Source: Marivirga arenosa (GTDB lineage Bacteria > Bacteroidota > Bacteroidia > Cytophagales > Cyclobacteriaceae). From it: a stretch of 64,000 bases of DNA. The stretch is from positions 3,023,001-3,087,000 of the forward strand of contig NZ_CP129970.2 of assembly GCF_030503895.2 (NCBI RefSeq). The letters run 5' to 3'. Below the pieces are notes generated by a model. The model searched no databases. It was given only the letters and a program-made list of their open reading frames with translations, and had not been told where the DNA came from. How positions within the stretch are numbered: position 1 is the first letter of the stretch; the number at the start of each line of letters is the position of its first letter. Shown here one piece after another: positions 54,549-63,988 of this stretch. The position numbers and the translations under genes were made by a program.

Positions 54549-54824
54549 TTATTTCATTGTTTGGGGTAACTCTGCATTTGGATCATCAGCTGATGTAATA
54601 TTTATCGCTTCCACTGATATGATTTCGGGTACTGCTTTTTTAACAGCTTCCTCAACTCCAGCTTTTAATGTCATTGTTGACATCGGGCAATTTCCGCAAG
54701 CACCTAATAATTCGAGTCTAAGTATACCCTCGTTTATATCTAGAACCTTTACATTTCCACCATCTGCCTCTAAATAAGGTCTGATGGAATCTAATGCTTT
54801 TTCAACTCTATCTAAAATTTCCAT
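54549..54824 (-). CDS. NifU-like Fe-S scaffold/carrier protein
   Basis: A 91-residue NifU C-terminal-type domain. The cluster ligands are C43 and C46 in 'LGACGNCPMSTMTLKAGVE'. Such proteins bind a 4Fe-4S cluster as dimers and deliver it to apo-proteins. It begins 12 bases after the stop of the Mrp gene on the same strand, so the two form a small Fe-S assembly operon. Confidence 0.94.
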   Translation of the reverse strand: MEILDRVEKALDSIRPYLEADGGNVKVLDINEGILRLELLGACGNCPMSTMTLKAGVEEAVKKAVPEIISVEAINITSADDPNAELPQTMK

Positions 54825-54836
54825 AATTTTTTAATT

Positions 54837-55931
54837 TCAACTAGTCATTTCAACTGTTTTGGTACCTGCCATACTCGCATTTCTAATGGCTACTTGTCTA
54901 GCAAGTTTTTGAGCTAATTCTCTGAAAGCATCAGCAGAAGGACCATCTTTCATGGCAGTAGGATATCCCGAATCACCGCTTTCACGAATAGACTGAACCA
55001 GTGGCATTTGCCCTAAGAAAGGGATTTCATACTCCTCACTCATTTTGTAGCCACCACCTTCACCAAAAATAAAGTATTTATTATCAGGTAGCTCAGCAGG
55101 TGTGAAATACGCCATATTTTCTACCATCCCCAAGATTGGAACATTAATTTGTGGTTGTTTAAACATTCCAATAGCTTTTTTGGCATCTGCTAAAGCTACT
55201 TTTTGCGGAGTGGTTACAACCACAGCTCCTGTTACAGGAATTGTTTGCACTAATGTTAAATGAATATCACTTGTGCCTGGAGGTAAATCTATTAGTAGAT
55301 AATCCAATTCACCCCAGTCTGTATCACTAATAAATTGCTTTAAAGCAGAACTAGCCATAGGTCCTCTCCATACTACTGCATTATCTGGTGGGGTTAAGAA
55401 TCCTATAGATATTAATTTAATTCCATATTGCTCAATAGGAACAATTACATTTTTTCCATTTACTTGCTTAACCTCTGGTTGTTCAGCCTCACAGTTAAAC
55501 ATGGTAGGGATTGAGGGGCCAAAAATATCTGCATCAATCAATCCAACTTTTGCACCTTCTTGAGCTAATGCAACAGCTAAGTTTGCAGTAACAGTAGATT
55601 TTCCAACTCCACCTTTTCCGGAACCGATTGCTATAATGTTTTTCACATTTGGTAAAAGAGGTTCAGTATTTCTAGTAGAGGTAACATCAGAACTCATGTT
55701 AGGAAATACTTGTAAGTCTGCATCTACATGTTTGTGAATTGCATTAATACAATCGTTTTTTATGATTTCCTTTAACGGACATGCTGGAGTAGTAAGTACT
55801 ACAGTGAAATGTATCGCATTTCCATCAATGCGTACATCCTTTATCATATTTAGCGTTACCAGATCTTTTTTAAAATCTGGATCTTCAACAGTACTTAATG
55901 CTTTAATTATGCTATCTTTAGTAACAGCCAT
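54837..55931 (-). CDS. apbC: Mrp/NBP35 P-loop ATPase, Fe-S carrier
   Basis: A 364-residue protein. The N-terminal MIP18-like domain (about 1-80) includes 'TTPACPLKEII'. The P-loop 'GSGKGGVGKST' spans 103-113, followed by 'DADIFGPSIPTMF', 'YLLIDLPPGTSD', 'VVTTPQKVALADAKK' and 'GMVENMAYF', all ApbC/Mrp signatures. It binds and transfers Fe-S clusters in an ATP-dependent manner in relatives. The gene precedes the NifU-like gene by 12 bases. The divergent dnaG starts 137 bases away. Confidence 0.94.
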   Translation of the reverse strand: MAVTKDSIIKALSTVEDPDFKKDLVTLNMIKDVRIDGNAIHFTVVLTTPACPLKEIIKNDCINAIHKHVDADLQVFPNMSSDVTSTRNTEPLLPNVKNIIAIGSGKGGVGKSTVTANLAVALAQEGAKVGLIDADIFGPSIPTMFNCEAEQPEVKQVNGKNVIVPIEQYGIKLISIGFLTPPDNAVVWRGPMASSALKQFISDTDWGELDYLLIDLPPGTSDIHLTLVQTIPVTGAVVVTTPQKVALADAKKAIGMFKQPQINVPILGMVENMAYFTPAELPDNKYFIFGEGGGYKMSEEYEIPFLGQMPLVQSIRESGDSGYPTAMKDGPSADAFRELAQKLARQVAIRNASMAGTKTVEMTS

Positions 55932-56068
55932 ATATCTTTAATATTTAAAAAAAACCGTAGTTTTGCTACAAAATTGTTGCAAGTTAAACTTTATAGAATA
56001 AGCTAACAATTGATAAGCTAAATAAGTTGGAATTAGTTTAAATAAATACAAAAAATAGCGCTAAATAA

Positions 56069-57991
56069 GTGGGATTAAGTCAAAAAACGATACAAGATGT
56101 TCAAGATAGGGTAGAGATTGAAGAGGTTGTGGGGGATTATGTACCTTTAAAAAAGAAGGGGCAAAATCTTTGGGCTTGCTGTCCTTTTCATGACGAAAAA
56201 ACGCCTTCTTTTTCAGTTGCTCCTAATAAAGGTATCTATAAATGCTTCGGATGTGGTAAAGCCGGTGATTCAATTCAATTTATTATGGATTTAGAAGGAT
56301 TGAATTTCCCTGAAGCAATCCGACAGTTGGCAGAAAAATATGGGATTGAAATTGAAGAAACTGAAAGCTCTCCCGAACAACAAGAAGCATATAATGAAAA
56401 GGAATCGCTTTATATTGTTTTAAATTTTGCTGCTGAATATTTTAAAGACTTATTACACAATAATCCTCAAGGAAAGTCTGTTGGTTTAAGTTATTTTAAA
56501 GAAAGAGGATTTTCAAATGCTACTATTGATAAATTTGATCTAGGATATACATTAGATCAATGGGATGGGCTAATAAATGCAGCAAAAAAAGCGGGACATA
56601 CTGAAGAGTTATTAGAAAAGGCAGGTCTTATTATTAAAAAAGAAGATAAGACTTACGATAGATTTAGAAACAGAGTAATTTTTCCGATTCATTCCATTTC
56701 GGGTAAACCCATTGCTTTTGGGGCTAGAATATTGGTGAATGATAAAAAGCAGCCAAAGTATATTAATTCGCCTGAAACAGAGGTGTATCATAAAAGTGAG
56801 GTGCTTTATGGAATTTCTCAGGCCAAACAGAGTATCAGGAATGAAGAAAATTGTTATTTGGTTGAAGGATATACAGATGTAATTTCGCTACATCAATCGG
56901 GAGTTGAAAATGTAGTTGCGTCTTCAGGAACTTCATTAACCACTCAACAAATTAAATTGATTGGTCGCTATACAGATAATGTTACCGTTCTTTTTGATGG
57001 GGATGCTGCAGGTTTAAAGGCTGCAATGCGAGGTATTGATTTGATTTTAGAAGGAGGGCTTAATGTTAAAGTTGTAATTTTTCCTGATGGTGAAGATCCT
57101 GACAGCTACTCTCAGAAAATGGGAGATGAGGCATTCAAGAATTATTTGAATGAAAATGCTAAAGATTTCATTCGGTTCAAATCTGATTTATTACTTCAGG
57201 AAACCAAAAAAGATCCTATCAGGAAAGCAGAAACTATTCAAGATATAGTTCGGTCTATTTCTAAAATTCCTGATCCTGTAAAACGTGCAGTATATATAAA
57301 AGAATGTAGCGATATACTGGAAATAGATGAAGCTTTACTTGTTGCAGAACAGAATAAGATTGTCCTAAGGGATAAGCAAAGTAAAGGTGATATTACTAAA
57401 AGGCAGGCAAATTACTTAAGTGAAAATTATAGCCAAACACCTGAGCAGATTCAAAAGCAATACACTCCTTTTGAAGTTGCGGCTTTACAGGAAAAAGAAA
57501 GTATTCGGCTGCTCTTAACTTATGCTGATTTACCGTTGGCTGATGACAAATTAGTCATAGATTATTTACTCCAAGAATTAAATGATACGGAGTTTATCCA
57601 TCCAGTTTACAGTGAAATTTTAAATCAATTTATAGCTCATTTAAAAGAAGGTAAAATCTTAAATGAGTCTTATTTTATTAAAAATGGTTCAGAGGAAGTA
57701 AGGAAGGTTATTTTCTCACTATACACAGATCGTTATGAGTTAAGTGAAAACTGGGAAAAAAAATTCGAAATCTATACTCCACATGAGCGTCATATTTTAA
57801 ATGATTCTATTTATACACATGTGCTTCGTTTAAAGCACCGATCAATATTACATTTGATGGAGAAGAATACAGAGGAACTGAAAAATGTAAAAAGTGAGGC
57901 TGATGAGGAAGTAATCTTACAATATCTAATGCAGCTTAATCAGGCCAAATTGGAGATAGGTAATTTACTTGGAATGGTGGTGGTAAAATAG
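56069..57991 (+). CDS. dnaG: DNA primase
   Basis: Lays down RNA primers at the replication fork. The start is GTG at 56069, directly after an in-frame TAA, and gives the usual N-terminus. The zinc finger ligands are C38, H41, C59 and C62 ('CCPFHDEKTPSFSV', 'YKCFGCGKAGDSI'). The catalytic core follows, with TOPRIM 'LVEGYTDVISLHQSG' near 266-280 and 'LFDGDAAGLKAAMRG' near 310. A C-terminal DnaB-interaction-like helical region runs to residue 640. The gene does not share an operon with dnaB, which lies 39 kb away here. Confidence 0.95.
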   Translation: MGLSQKTIQDVQDRVEIEEVVGDYVPLKKKGQNLWACCPFHDEKTPSFSVAPNKGIYKCFGCGKAGDSIQFIMDLEGLNFPEAIRQLAEKYGIEIEETESSPEQQEAYNEKESLYIVLNFAAEYFKDLLHNNPQGKSVGLSYFKERGFSNATIDKFDLGYTLDQWDGLINAAKKAGHTEELLEKAGLIIKKEDKTYDRFRNRVIFPIHSISGKPIAFGARILVNDKKQPKYINSPETEVYHKSEVLYGISQAKQSIRNEENCYLVEGYTDVISLHQSGVENVVASSGTSLTTQQIKLIGRYTDNVTVLFDGDAAGLKAAMRGIDLILEGGLNVKVVIFPDGEDPDSYSQKMGDEAFKNYLNENAKDFIRFKSDLLLQETKKDPIRKAETIQDIVRSISKIPDPVKRAVYIKECSDILEIDEALLVAEQNKIVLRDKQSKGDITKRQANYLSENYSQTPEQIQKQYTPFEVAALQEKESIRLLLTYADLPLADDKLVIDYLLQELNDTEFIHPVYSEILNQFIAHLKEGKILNESYFIKNGSEEVRKVIFSLYTDRYELSENWEKKFEIYTPHERHILNDSIYTHVLRLKHRSILHLMEKNTEELKNVKSEADEEVILQYLMQLNQAKLEIGNLLGMVVVK

Positions 57992-58031
57992 AATTTGTTA
58001 AAACACTAATCAATTTGTAATCGTTTTAAAA

Positions 58032-58066
58032 TTTGTCAGGTAATCATGAAATATTGGCTACCTTTG
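58032..58066 (+). promoter_or_regulatory. Bacteroidota-type promoter for ribBA
   Basis: TTTG at 58032-58035, a 23-base spacer, and TACCTTTG at 58059-58066 fit the promoter consensus. The ribBA start codon is 24 bases further. The leader is too short for an FMN riboswitch. Confidence 0.6.
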
Positions 58067-58090
58067 TGATTTATTATTTTTCAAAGATTT

Positions 58091-59314
58091 ATGTCATCAG
58101 AAAGAATCCAATTAGATACTATAGAATCAGCAATTGAAGCTGTTAAAAATGGAGAAATCATCATCGTAGTAGATGATGAAGATAGAGAAAATGAAGGCGA
58201 TTTTATTTGTGCTGCAGAAAAGGTAACTCCGGAAATAATTAATTTCATGTCAAAGCACGGTAGAGGATTAATCTGTGCATCTCTGCCTGAAGACAGATGT
58301 GATGAATTAGGATTAGAATTAATGGTGGGTAAAAATACCGCTCAATTCGAGACTCCTTTTACTGTTTCTGTAGATTTAATAGGGCAAGGTACAACTACTG
58401 GTATTTCTGCTAGTGATAGATCAAAAACTATTCAAGCCTTAGTAAATCCTGATACTAAACCTGAGGTTTTAGGCAAACCAGGCCACATATTTCCTCTTAA
58501 AGCTAGAAAAGGAGGAGTTTTAAGAAGAACAGGACATACTGAAGCTGCCGTTGATTTCTCAAGATTAGCTGGCTTAATCCCTGGTGGTGTATTAGTTGAA
58601 ATCATGAATGAAGATGGCACCATGGCTCGTCTTCCCGATTTAAGAAAAGTAGCTGATCATTTCAACTTAAAGCTGGTTGCTATTAAGGATTTGATTGAAT
58701 ATCGATTAAACAACGAATCATTAGTTGAAGAGAAAGTTGATGTTGAAATGCCAACTGATTTTGGTGACTTTAAATTAGTGGCATTTGAACAAACCAATAC
58801 GAAAGATAACCATTTAGCATTAGTAAAAGGCGAATGGGAAGAAGATGAACCTATCATGGTAAGAGTTCATTCCTCATGTTTAACAGGCGATATATTTGGT
58901 TCATGCCGATGTGATTGTGGACCACAATTACATCAGGCCATGGAGATGATAGAGAAAGAAGGCAAAGGTGTTATTGTTTATATGAACCAAGAGGGTAGAG
59001 GAATAGGTTTAATGAATAAATTGAGGGCATATAAGCTACAGGAAGAGGGAATGGATACAGTTGAAGCTAATGTTGCTCTTGGCTTTAAAATGGATGAGAG
59101 AGATTATGGTGTTGGAGCTCAGATTCTTAGAAAATTAGGAGTTAGAAAAATTCGATTGATTTCAAATAATCCAACAAAAAGAGCTGGATTACTTGGTTAT
59201 GGCCTGGAAATTGTAGAAAATGTTGCATTAGAAATTCCACCTAATAAGCATAATGAAAATTACCTACGAACTAAAAGAGATAAAATGGGGCATACCATTC
59301 TTAAAAAGGATTAA
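58091..59314 (+). CDS. ribBA: Bifunctional DHBP synthase / GTP cyclohydrolase II
   Basis: Makes both precursors of riboflavin. Residues 1-205 are the RibB part ('[19 protein letters not shown]', '[10 protein letters not shown]', '[10 protein letters not shown]'). Residues about 205-400 are the RibA part with the zinc cysteines in '[21 protein letters not shown]' and '[17 protein letters not shown]', then '[16 protein letters not shown]'. The total of 407 residues fits. A promoter is seen upstream. The next gene starts one base after the stop. Confidence 0.96.
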   Translation: MSSERIQLDTIESAIEAVKNGEIIIVVDDEDRENEGDFICAAEKVTPEIINFMSKHGRGLICASLPEDRCDELGLELMVGKNTAQFETPFTVSVDLIGQGTTTGISASDRSKTIQALVNPDTKPEVLGKPGHIFPLKARKGGVLRRTGHTEAAVDFSRLAGLIPGGVLVEIMNEDGTMARLPDLRKVADHFNLKLVAIKDLIEYRLNNESLVEEKVDVEMPTDFGDFKLVAFEQTNTKDNHLALVKGEWEEDEPIMVRVHSSCLTGDIFGSCRCDCGPQLHQAMEMIEKEGKGVIVYMNQEGRGIGLMNKLRAYKLQEEGMDTVEANVALGFKMDERDYGVGAQILRKLGVRKIRLISNNPTKRAGLLGYGLEIVENVALEIPPNKHNENYLRTKRDKMGHTILKKD

Positions 59315-59315
59315 A

Positions 59316-59948
59316 GTGAAAAATTTCAACCTCTTTATTGTATTCTATTTTGTAGCAACCTTTATATCTTCTGGGCAAGATTTGCCGCAAGAAATGTGGC
59401 ATCCAGGTATAGTTGTTTTAGACTCTCAAGATACATTAAGGGGTAATATTCAGTATGATTTTGAATCGAACCTAGTTCAATTTTCTGGTGATAAAAATAG
59501 GGTGAGAACGTTTACTTCACAAAATGTTCTTTTCTTTCGTTTTAATTGTCAATATTTTAATCGTCCGAGAACGGTATATTCTATTCCTTATGATTTGAAA
59601 GGAAGAATGAAGGTACCTGTCTTTTTTGAAATCTTAGAGGAGGGCTATATTACTTTCATGACTAGAGAGTATGTTGTAATCGATAATAATAGGTTTGGAA
59701 ATCCAATGTACAGGCCTTCTAGAAGTTTTGGAGGCAGAGAAATACTTACTTATGACTATTTTTTACTGACTAATGATGGCGTAATTCATAAATATAGTGA
59801 GAAAAAGAAAGATTTGTACTCGTTTTTTGGCGTATATAAAGAACAGGTTGAGGAATTCGTAAAAGACAGAAGGTTAAAAACAACAAAACAGGGTGATTTA
59901 GTAACTATTATGAAATATTATAATGGATTAGTATCTGGACGAAAGTAA
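59316..59948 (+). CDS. Secreted protein of unknown function downstream of ribBA
   Basis: The start taken is GTG at 59316, one base past the ribBA stop. It gives a clean signal peptide ('FNLFIVFYFVATFISSGQ'). An ATG at 59253 lies within the ribBA end and would put 21 unrelated residues in front of the signal. The 210-residue protein is beta-rich ('HPGIVVLDSQDTLRGNIQYDFESNLVQ') with an internal 'GGREILTYDYFLLTNDGVIHKY' block. I recognise no family and no Por tail. Tight spacing to ribBA and surE (7 bases to the next start) implies one transcript. Confidence 0.78.
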   Translation: MKNFNLFIVFYFVATFISSGQDLPQEMWHPGIVVLDSQDTLRGNIQYDFESNLVQFSGDKNRVRTFTSQNVLFFRFNCQYFNRPRTVYSIPYDLKGRMKVPVFFEILEEGYITFMTREYVVIDNNRFGNPMYRPSRSFGGREILTYDYFLLTNDGVIHKYSEKKKDLYSFFGVYKEQVEEFVKDRRLKTTKQGDLVTIMKYYNGLVSGRK

Positions 59949-59955
59949 ATGATTT

Positions 59956-60738
59956 ATGGAAAGACCTTTAATATTAGTAAGTAATGATGATGGAGTAACT
60001 AGTAAAGGAATCCGTCATTTAGTGGAATGCATGAAGGAGTTAGGAGAAGTAGTAGTAGTGGCGCCCAATAGTCCTCAATCCGGAATGGGACATGCAATTA
60101 CGATTGGAAATACTTTACGATTAGATAAAACAGACATTTTTGGAGATGATATAGCTGCTTATGAATCATCTGGTACTCCAGCAGATTGTGTTAAACTAGC
60201 TAAGCATCATGTTTTGAAAGATCGAAACCCTGATTTGGTAGTGAGTGGTATTAATCATGGAAGCAATACTTCAATTAGTGTGTTGTATTCAGGCACCATG
60301 TCGGCAGCTATTGAAGGAGCTATTGAAGGTTATCCTTCTATAGGCTTTTCACTATGTGATTACGCTCAGGATGCAGATTTTGAACATACATTAGATTATG
60401 TAAAAGCTATAGCAAAACAAGTCCTTAAGACTGGTCTTCCTAAATACACAACACTCAATGTGAATTTCCCTCCAAAACGAAATGAAAAAATAAAGGGAGT
60501 GAAGGTTTGTAGACAAGCACGAGCTAAATGGGAAGAGGAATTTGACCAAAGATATGATCCAAATGGAAGAAGATATTTTTGGATGGCGGGAAATTTCGTG
60601 AATTTTGATAAGGGAGAAGATAACGATGAGTGGGCTATTGCTAATAATTATGTGTCTGTTGTCCCTTGTCAGTTTGATTTAACTGCTCATCATACCATTA
60701 GTCAATTGAATGATGAATGGGATATCAAAATAGATTAA
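59956..60738 (+). CDS. surE: 5'/3'-nucleotidase SurE
   Basis: A 260-residue acid-type nucleotidase of the SurE family, stress and stationary-phase related in E. coli. The metal-binding 'VSNDDGVTSKGI' at the N-terminus (D11, D12), 'VVAPNSPQSGMGHAITIG', 'SGTPADCVKLA', 'VSGINHGSNTSISVLYSGTMSAAIEG' and 'LNVNFPP' are all present. It follows the small secreted protein gene by 7 bases, and xseB follows after 44 bases. Confidence 0.95.
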   Translation: MERPLILVSNDDGVTSKGIRHLVECMKELGEVVVVAPNSPQSGMGHAITIGNTLRLDKTDIFGDDIAAYESSGTPADCVKLAKHHVLKDRNPDLVVSGINHGSNTSISVLYSGTMSAAIEGAIEGYPSIGFSLCDYAQDADFEHTLDYVKAIAKQVLKTGLPKYTTLNVNFPPKRNEKIKGVKVCRQARAKWEEEFDQRYDPNGRRYFWMAGNFVNFDKGEDNDEWAIANNYVSVVPCQFDLTAHHTISQLNDEWDIKID

Positions 60739-60782
60739 CAATTTGAATAAATTATATTTTTGAAATCTTATAATTTTCAATA

Positions 60783-60986
60783 ATGGCAAAGAAAAAAAAA
60801 CTTGGCTATGAAGAATCACTTCACAAACTAGAAGAGATTTTGAATAAAGTAGAAAATGAAGATATTCCAATAGATCAATTAACAGCTTATGTTAATGAAT
60901 CTATGGAGTTATTGAAAAATTGTAAGGCCATGTTGAAGAATGCTGAAAACAGGGTTGAAGGTGCATTTAATGATTTAGAAGAATAA
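60783..60986 (+). CDS. xseB: Exodeoxyribonuclease VII small subunit
   Basis: A 67-residue helical protein with the XseB pattern: 'YEESLHKLEEILNKVENEDIPIDQLTAYVNESMELLKNCKAMLKNAENRV'. It assembles with the large subunit XseA to degrade single-stranded DNA. XseA is not in this window. It lies 44 bases after surE and ends 9 bases before a convergent gene. Confidence 0.92.
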   Translation: MAKKKKLGYEESLHKLEEILNKVENEDIPIDQLTAYVNESMELLKNCKAMLKNAENRVEGAFNDLEE

Positions 60987-60995
60987 TTATATAAA

Positions 60996-61796
60996 TTATA
61001 GCTCAACACAGTATTTGCTAATATATTCTTGCGCTTTCATTTCATCATATTTTATAAGTTCGTGGTAGTCTTCACAAGCTTTTACAATATCTTTTTGAAT
61101 TATATAACATTCAGCTCGCTTAATAAATATTGATTCACTTTTGAGCCCCAATTCAATTGCTTTGTTATAATCGTGTACTGCTCCTGCATAGTTTTCCATG
61201 TGTTGGTAGATCATACCTCTGTTAAAATAGGAGTTTGAGAGATATTTTTTATTTCTTATGAGATTGTTAAAATCTGAAAGAGCAAATAGTGTATTAGCCT
61301 GAATTGCATATAATACGCCTCTATTAAACCTTGCTTTAGAATGATCAGGATTTAACTCAAGTAAAGCACTGAAAGCTTTTCCTGCTTTTTCATAAACTGA
61401 ATCTTTCATAAAGCTTAGTCCGGCATAAAAAAGAGCATCTTCATTTTTCTTATCATAATAGAGTACATTTCCGAAGTCAATCGTAGCACTTTTATAATCA
61501 CCATTTTTAAAGTATGATCTTCCTCTACCCAAATAGGCTATTGCTAAATCTTTTTTTTGATTTATGCTCTTTTCATATCCAAGGATTGCTTCATCATACA
61601 TTCCTAATTCTTCATAACATCTAGCAGCATTATAGAGCATCATTTCATTTCGTGGATCAAGACTCAAAACTTCTTCAAAATGATATAAGGCTTTGTCATA
61701 TTGGCCTGATTCAAAGAGTTCTGCCCCTTTTTCTTTATGGTTAGTGCATGCTGTACAAATGAAAATTGTAATAGTTGTGAGGAATAAGTTTTTCAT
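60996..61796 (-). CDS. Tetratricopeptide repeat lipoprotein
   Basis: The frame extends to an upstream ATG at 61853, but ATG at 61796 gives a lipoprotein signal ('MKNLFLTTITIFICTAC') and is the better start; the upstream 19 residues are not plausible. The 266-residue mature form has about seven TPR units ('AELFESGQYDKALYHFEEVLSLDPRN', 'AARCYEELGMYDEAILGYEK', 'GRSYFKNGDYKSATIDFGNV', and more). Such proteins are scaffolds at the envelope. No neighbour points to a partner. Confidence 0.88.
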   Translation of the reverse strand: MKNLFLTTITIFICTACTNHKEKGAELFESGQYDKALYHFEEVLSLDPRNEMMLYNAARCYEELGMYDEAILGYEKSINQKKDLAIAYLGRGRSYFKNGDYKSATIDFGNVLYYDKKNEDALFYAGLSFMKDSVYEKAGKAFSALLELNPDHSKARFNRGVLYAIQANTLFALSDFNNLIRNKKYLSNSYFNRGMIYQHMENYAGAVHDYNKAIELGLKSESIFIKRAECYIIQKDIVKACEDYHELIKYDEMKAQEYISKYCVEL

Positions 61797-61876
61797 AGTA
61801 ATTTTAGGGATAATAGATTTAACTAATAAAATAGTTTTGAATTTAAAATCCAATTTTTAATACCATTAAATATCTT

Positions 61877-62902
61877 ATGTTAAATTTCCTTAAGTCAGAA
61901 TCTCTCCGTTCCTACAATACCTTTGGCTTTAGCGCTGTTGCTGATTTGTTAATTGAGATAAATACAATAGAAGAATTTCAATTATTATTAGAGAGTAAAG
62001 AATGGAAGGAAAATTCCCATCTTATTTTGGGAGGCGGGAGTAATATTTTATTAACTGATGACTTTCATGGTTTAGTTGTAATAAATAAAATTAGCGGTAT
62101 TAAAAAAGTTGCAGAAGATGATGAAACTGTGACTGTTAAAGTTGGTGGAGGGGTTAATTGGCATGAATTCGTACTATTTACTATCAATAATGATTGGGGA
62201 GGTTTAGAAAATTTATCATTAATCCCAGGAACGGTTGGGGCCGCGCCAATGCAAAATATTGGAGCTTACGGTATAGAGATCAAAGATACTTTTGAGAATT
62301 TAGAAGCTGTAAATCTGGAAAGTGGAGAAATTGAAAGCTTCAATACTGATGCATGTAAATTTGGTTATCGTGAAAGTGTTTTTAAACACAAACTGAAAGG
62401 GAAGTATTTGATAGTGTCAGTAAGTTTCCGATTACACAAAAAGAATTTTCACAAATTAAGTCTTGAATACGGAGTCATTAGAGATGTGCTGGAACAAAGG
62501 GATATAAATAAACCCTCTATTAAAGATGTAAGCAATGCTGTTATTGAAATCAGAGAGTCAAAGCTCCCTAATCCTGCAGAAATTGGTAATTCTGGAAGTT
62601 TCTTTAAAAATCCTATTATTGACAGTTTTCAATTTGAGGCTTTAAAGGAACAATATCCATCTATTCCTAGCTATGAATTAGAAAGTGGGCAAATAAAACT
62701 TGCTGCCGGTTGGTTAATTGAAAAAGCAGGTTGGAAGGGCTATGAAGAGAATGGAGTAGGAGTTCACCATAAGCAAGCGCTTGTGTTGGTGAATCATGGT
62801 CAGGGTAGAGGGAGAGATATTTTAAATTTGGCTAAAAAAATACAGAGCTCAATTCAATCTAAGTTTGGTATTGAATTAAGCCCTGAAGTTAATTTTATTT
62901 AA
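61877..62902 (+). CDS. murB: UDP-N-acetylenolpyruvoylglucosamine reductase
   Basis: Reduces the enolpyruvyl group to give UDP-N-acetylmuramate, the second step of peptidoglycan synthesis, using FAD and NADPH. 'YNTFGFSAVADL', 'LGGGSNILLTDDFHG', 'ENLSLIPGTVGAAPMQNIGAYGIEI', 'YRESVFK', 'GNSGSFFKNP' and 'AGWLIEKAGWKG' are the family blocks. The 341-residue length with the inserted C-terminal loop marks a type I MurB. It is divergent from the TPR lipoprotein gene. Confidence 0.96.
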   Translation: MLNFLKSESLRSYNTFGFSAVADLLIEINTIEEFQLLLESKEWKENSHLILGGGSNILLTDDFHGLVVINKISGIKKVAEDDETVTVKVGGGVNWHEFVLFTINNDWGGLENLSLIPGTVGAAPMQNIGAYGIEIKDTFENLEAVNLESGEIESFNTDACKFGYRESVFKHKLKGKYLIVSVSFRLHKKNFHKLSLEYGVIRDVLEQRDINKPSIKDVSNAVIEIRESKLPNPAEIGNSGSFFKNPIIDSFQFEALKEQYPSIPSYELESGQIKLAAGWLIEKAGWKGYEENGVGVHHKQALVLVNHGQGRGRDILNLAKKIQSSIQSKFGIELSPEVNFI

Positions 62903-62915
62903 TATTATGCTAATA

Positions 62916-63413
62916 TTATTTTGATAATGTTAAATCTAAAGAAGTAGACACTTCATCAGTTGTTCCGTCAAAGTCAATATCCTGACTTTGAGATTCAGTG
63001 TAATTTAATACTAATGAACTTTTGGTTGCAGTAATTACATCAAAAGAAAATTCTTCAGCTGTACCTCCATCAAGCGTTAAAACGGTGCCGTCAGAATTAA
63101 TTGACCAAGTTCCCTCACCCGTTGTGTTATTGTCATCTTGAGCTACATAACTTCCGTCACTTTTAAATTCGATTGTACCACCAAAACTATCTTCAAAAGA
63201 AGCCGTTAAAATTTCTTCAACTAAATCAGCAGTAGATTGATCATCAGCAAAAAAATCAGTAAAACTTTCACCATTGATCGTAAAGTCAACTGTAAAGTTA
63301 GTTACATTCCATAGACCTTCTACTTCACCTTCTTTTGCAGTTTCATCATCATTACAAGCTTGGAATAAGAACATGCTTGCTACTAAAACGAATAGTAATT
63401 TTAAATTTTTCAT
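62916..63413 (-). CDS. Lipocalin-like lipoprotein
   Basis: A 165-residue protein with a lipoprotein signal and Cys20 ('LFQAC'). The mature part is beta-rich and acidic ('GLWNVTNFTVDFTINGESF', 'GGTIEFKSDGSYVAQDDNNTTGEGTWSINSDGTVLTLDGG'), resembling the lipocalin-like DUF4923/5004-type outer-membrane lipoproteins of Bacteroidota. Its function is unknown. It stands alone between murB and the deaminase, both of which end or begin near it without overlap. Confidence 0.83.
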   Translation of the reverse strand: MKNLKLLFVLVASMFLFQACNDDETAKEGEVEGLWNVTNFTVDFTINGESFTDFFADDQSTADLVEEILTASFEDSFGGTIEFKSDGSYVAQDDNNTTGEGTWSINSDGTVLTLDGGTAEEFSFDVITATKSSLVLNYTESQSQDIDFDGTTDEVSTSLDLTLSK

Positions 63414-63505
63414 GTATTTTTAATTAAGTTGAAGTTCAAAAGTAAAAGGTTTTATCGATAATATACCTTTTTCCAGTTTTTACTTTTAGAAAACCATTAG
63501 GTAGA

Positions 63506-63988
63506 TCAAATCATATGTGTAACATTTTGAAGGTTTCCTTCATAGTGTTCTACCTCTACACCAAATTTTTGGAGAAAATCTAGACCTTCATCTCTTTCCA
63601 AGCCTTTATATTGAGCGTAAGAATTTAGGTAAATTACTTTTTTTATTCCCATGCTAAAAATAATTCTCGCACATGATAGGCAAGGGGATAGCGTAACATA
63701 AAGAGTGGAGTTCTCTACGGAAGCATTATTCTTAACAGCATACATAATGGCATTCTGTTCAGCATGAATTGCTAACATACAGCTTCCCTTAGAATCGAGT
63801 CCACAGCCTTTACCAGGGAACTCCTCATCACAGTTATGAGTACCTGCAGGAGGCCCATTATAGCCGATAGAAATAATTCTTGTTTCTTTTGTTAACACTG
63901 CACCCACATGCCTTTTTATGCAATGAGAACGTTTTGCTAGGTTTACAGCTAGCTCCATGAAAATATCATCGAATTGTGGTTTTTCCAT
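63506..63988 (-). CDS. dCMP deaminase (deoxycytidylate deaminase family)
   Basis: A 160-residue zinc-dependent deaminase making dUMP from dCMP. The zinc site is H75-A-E77 in 'AIHAEQNAI' and C103/C106 in 'LSPCLSCARII'. 'GYNGPPAGTHNCDE' and 'KRSHCIKRHVGAVLT' mark the ComEB/dCMP deaminase branch. The gene is complete, with its ATG at 63986-63988, 12 bases before the window end. Confidence 0.95.
   Translation of the reverse strand: MEKPQFDDIFMELAVNLAKRSHCIKRHVGAVLTKETRIISIGYNGPPAGTHNCDEEFPGKGCGLDSKGSCMLAIHAEQNAIMYAVKNNASVENSTLYVTLSPCLSCARIIFSMGIKKVIYLNSYAQYKGLERDEGLDFLQKFGVEVEHYEGNLQNVTHMI

Noticed and set aside
59253-59315. Upstream ATG start for the secreted protein after ribBA.
   Set aside because: It lies inside the end of ribBA and would place 21 unrelated residues before a clear signal peptide. 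GTG at 59316 is one base past the ribBA stop.
61797-61853. Longer N-terminus for the TPR lipoprotein.
   Set aside because: The extra 19 residues precede a complete lipoprotein signal that starts at the ATG at 61796.
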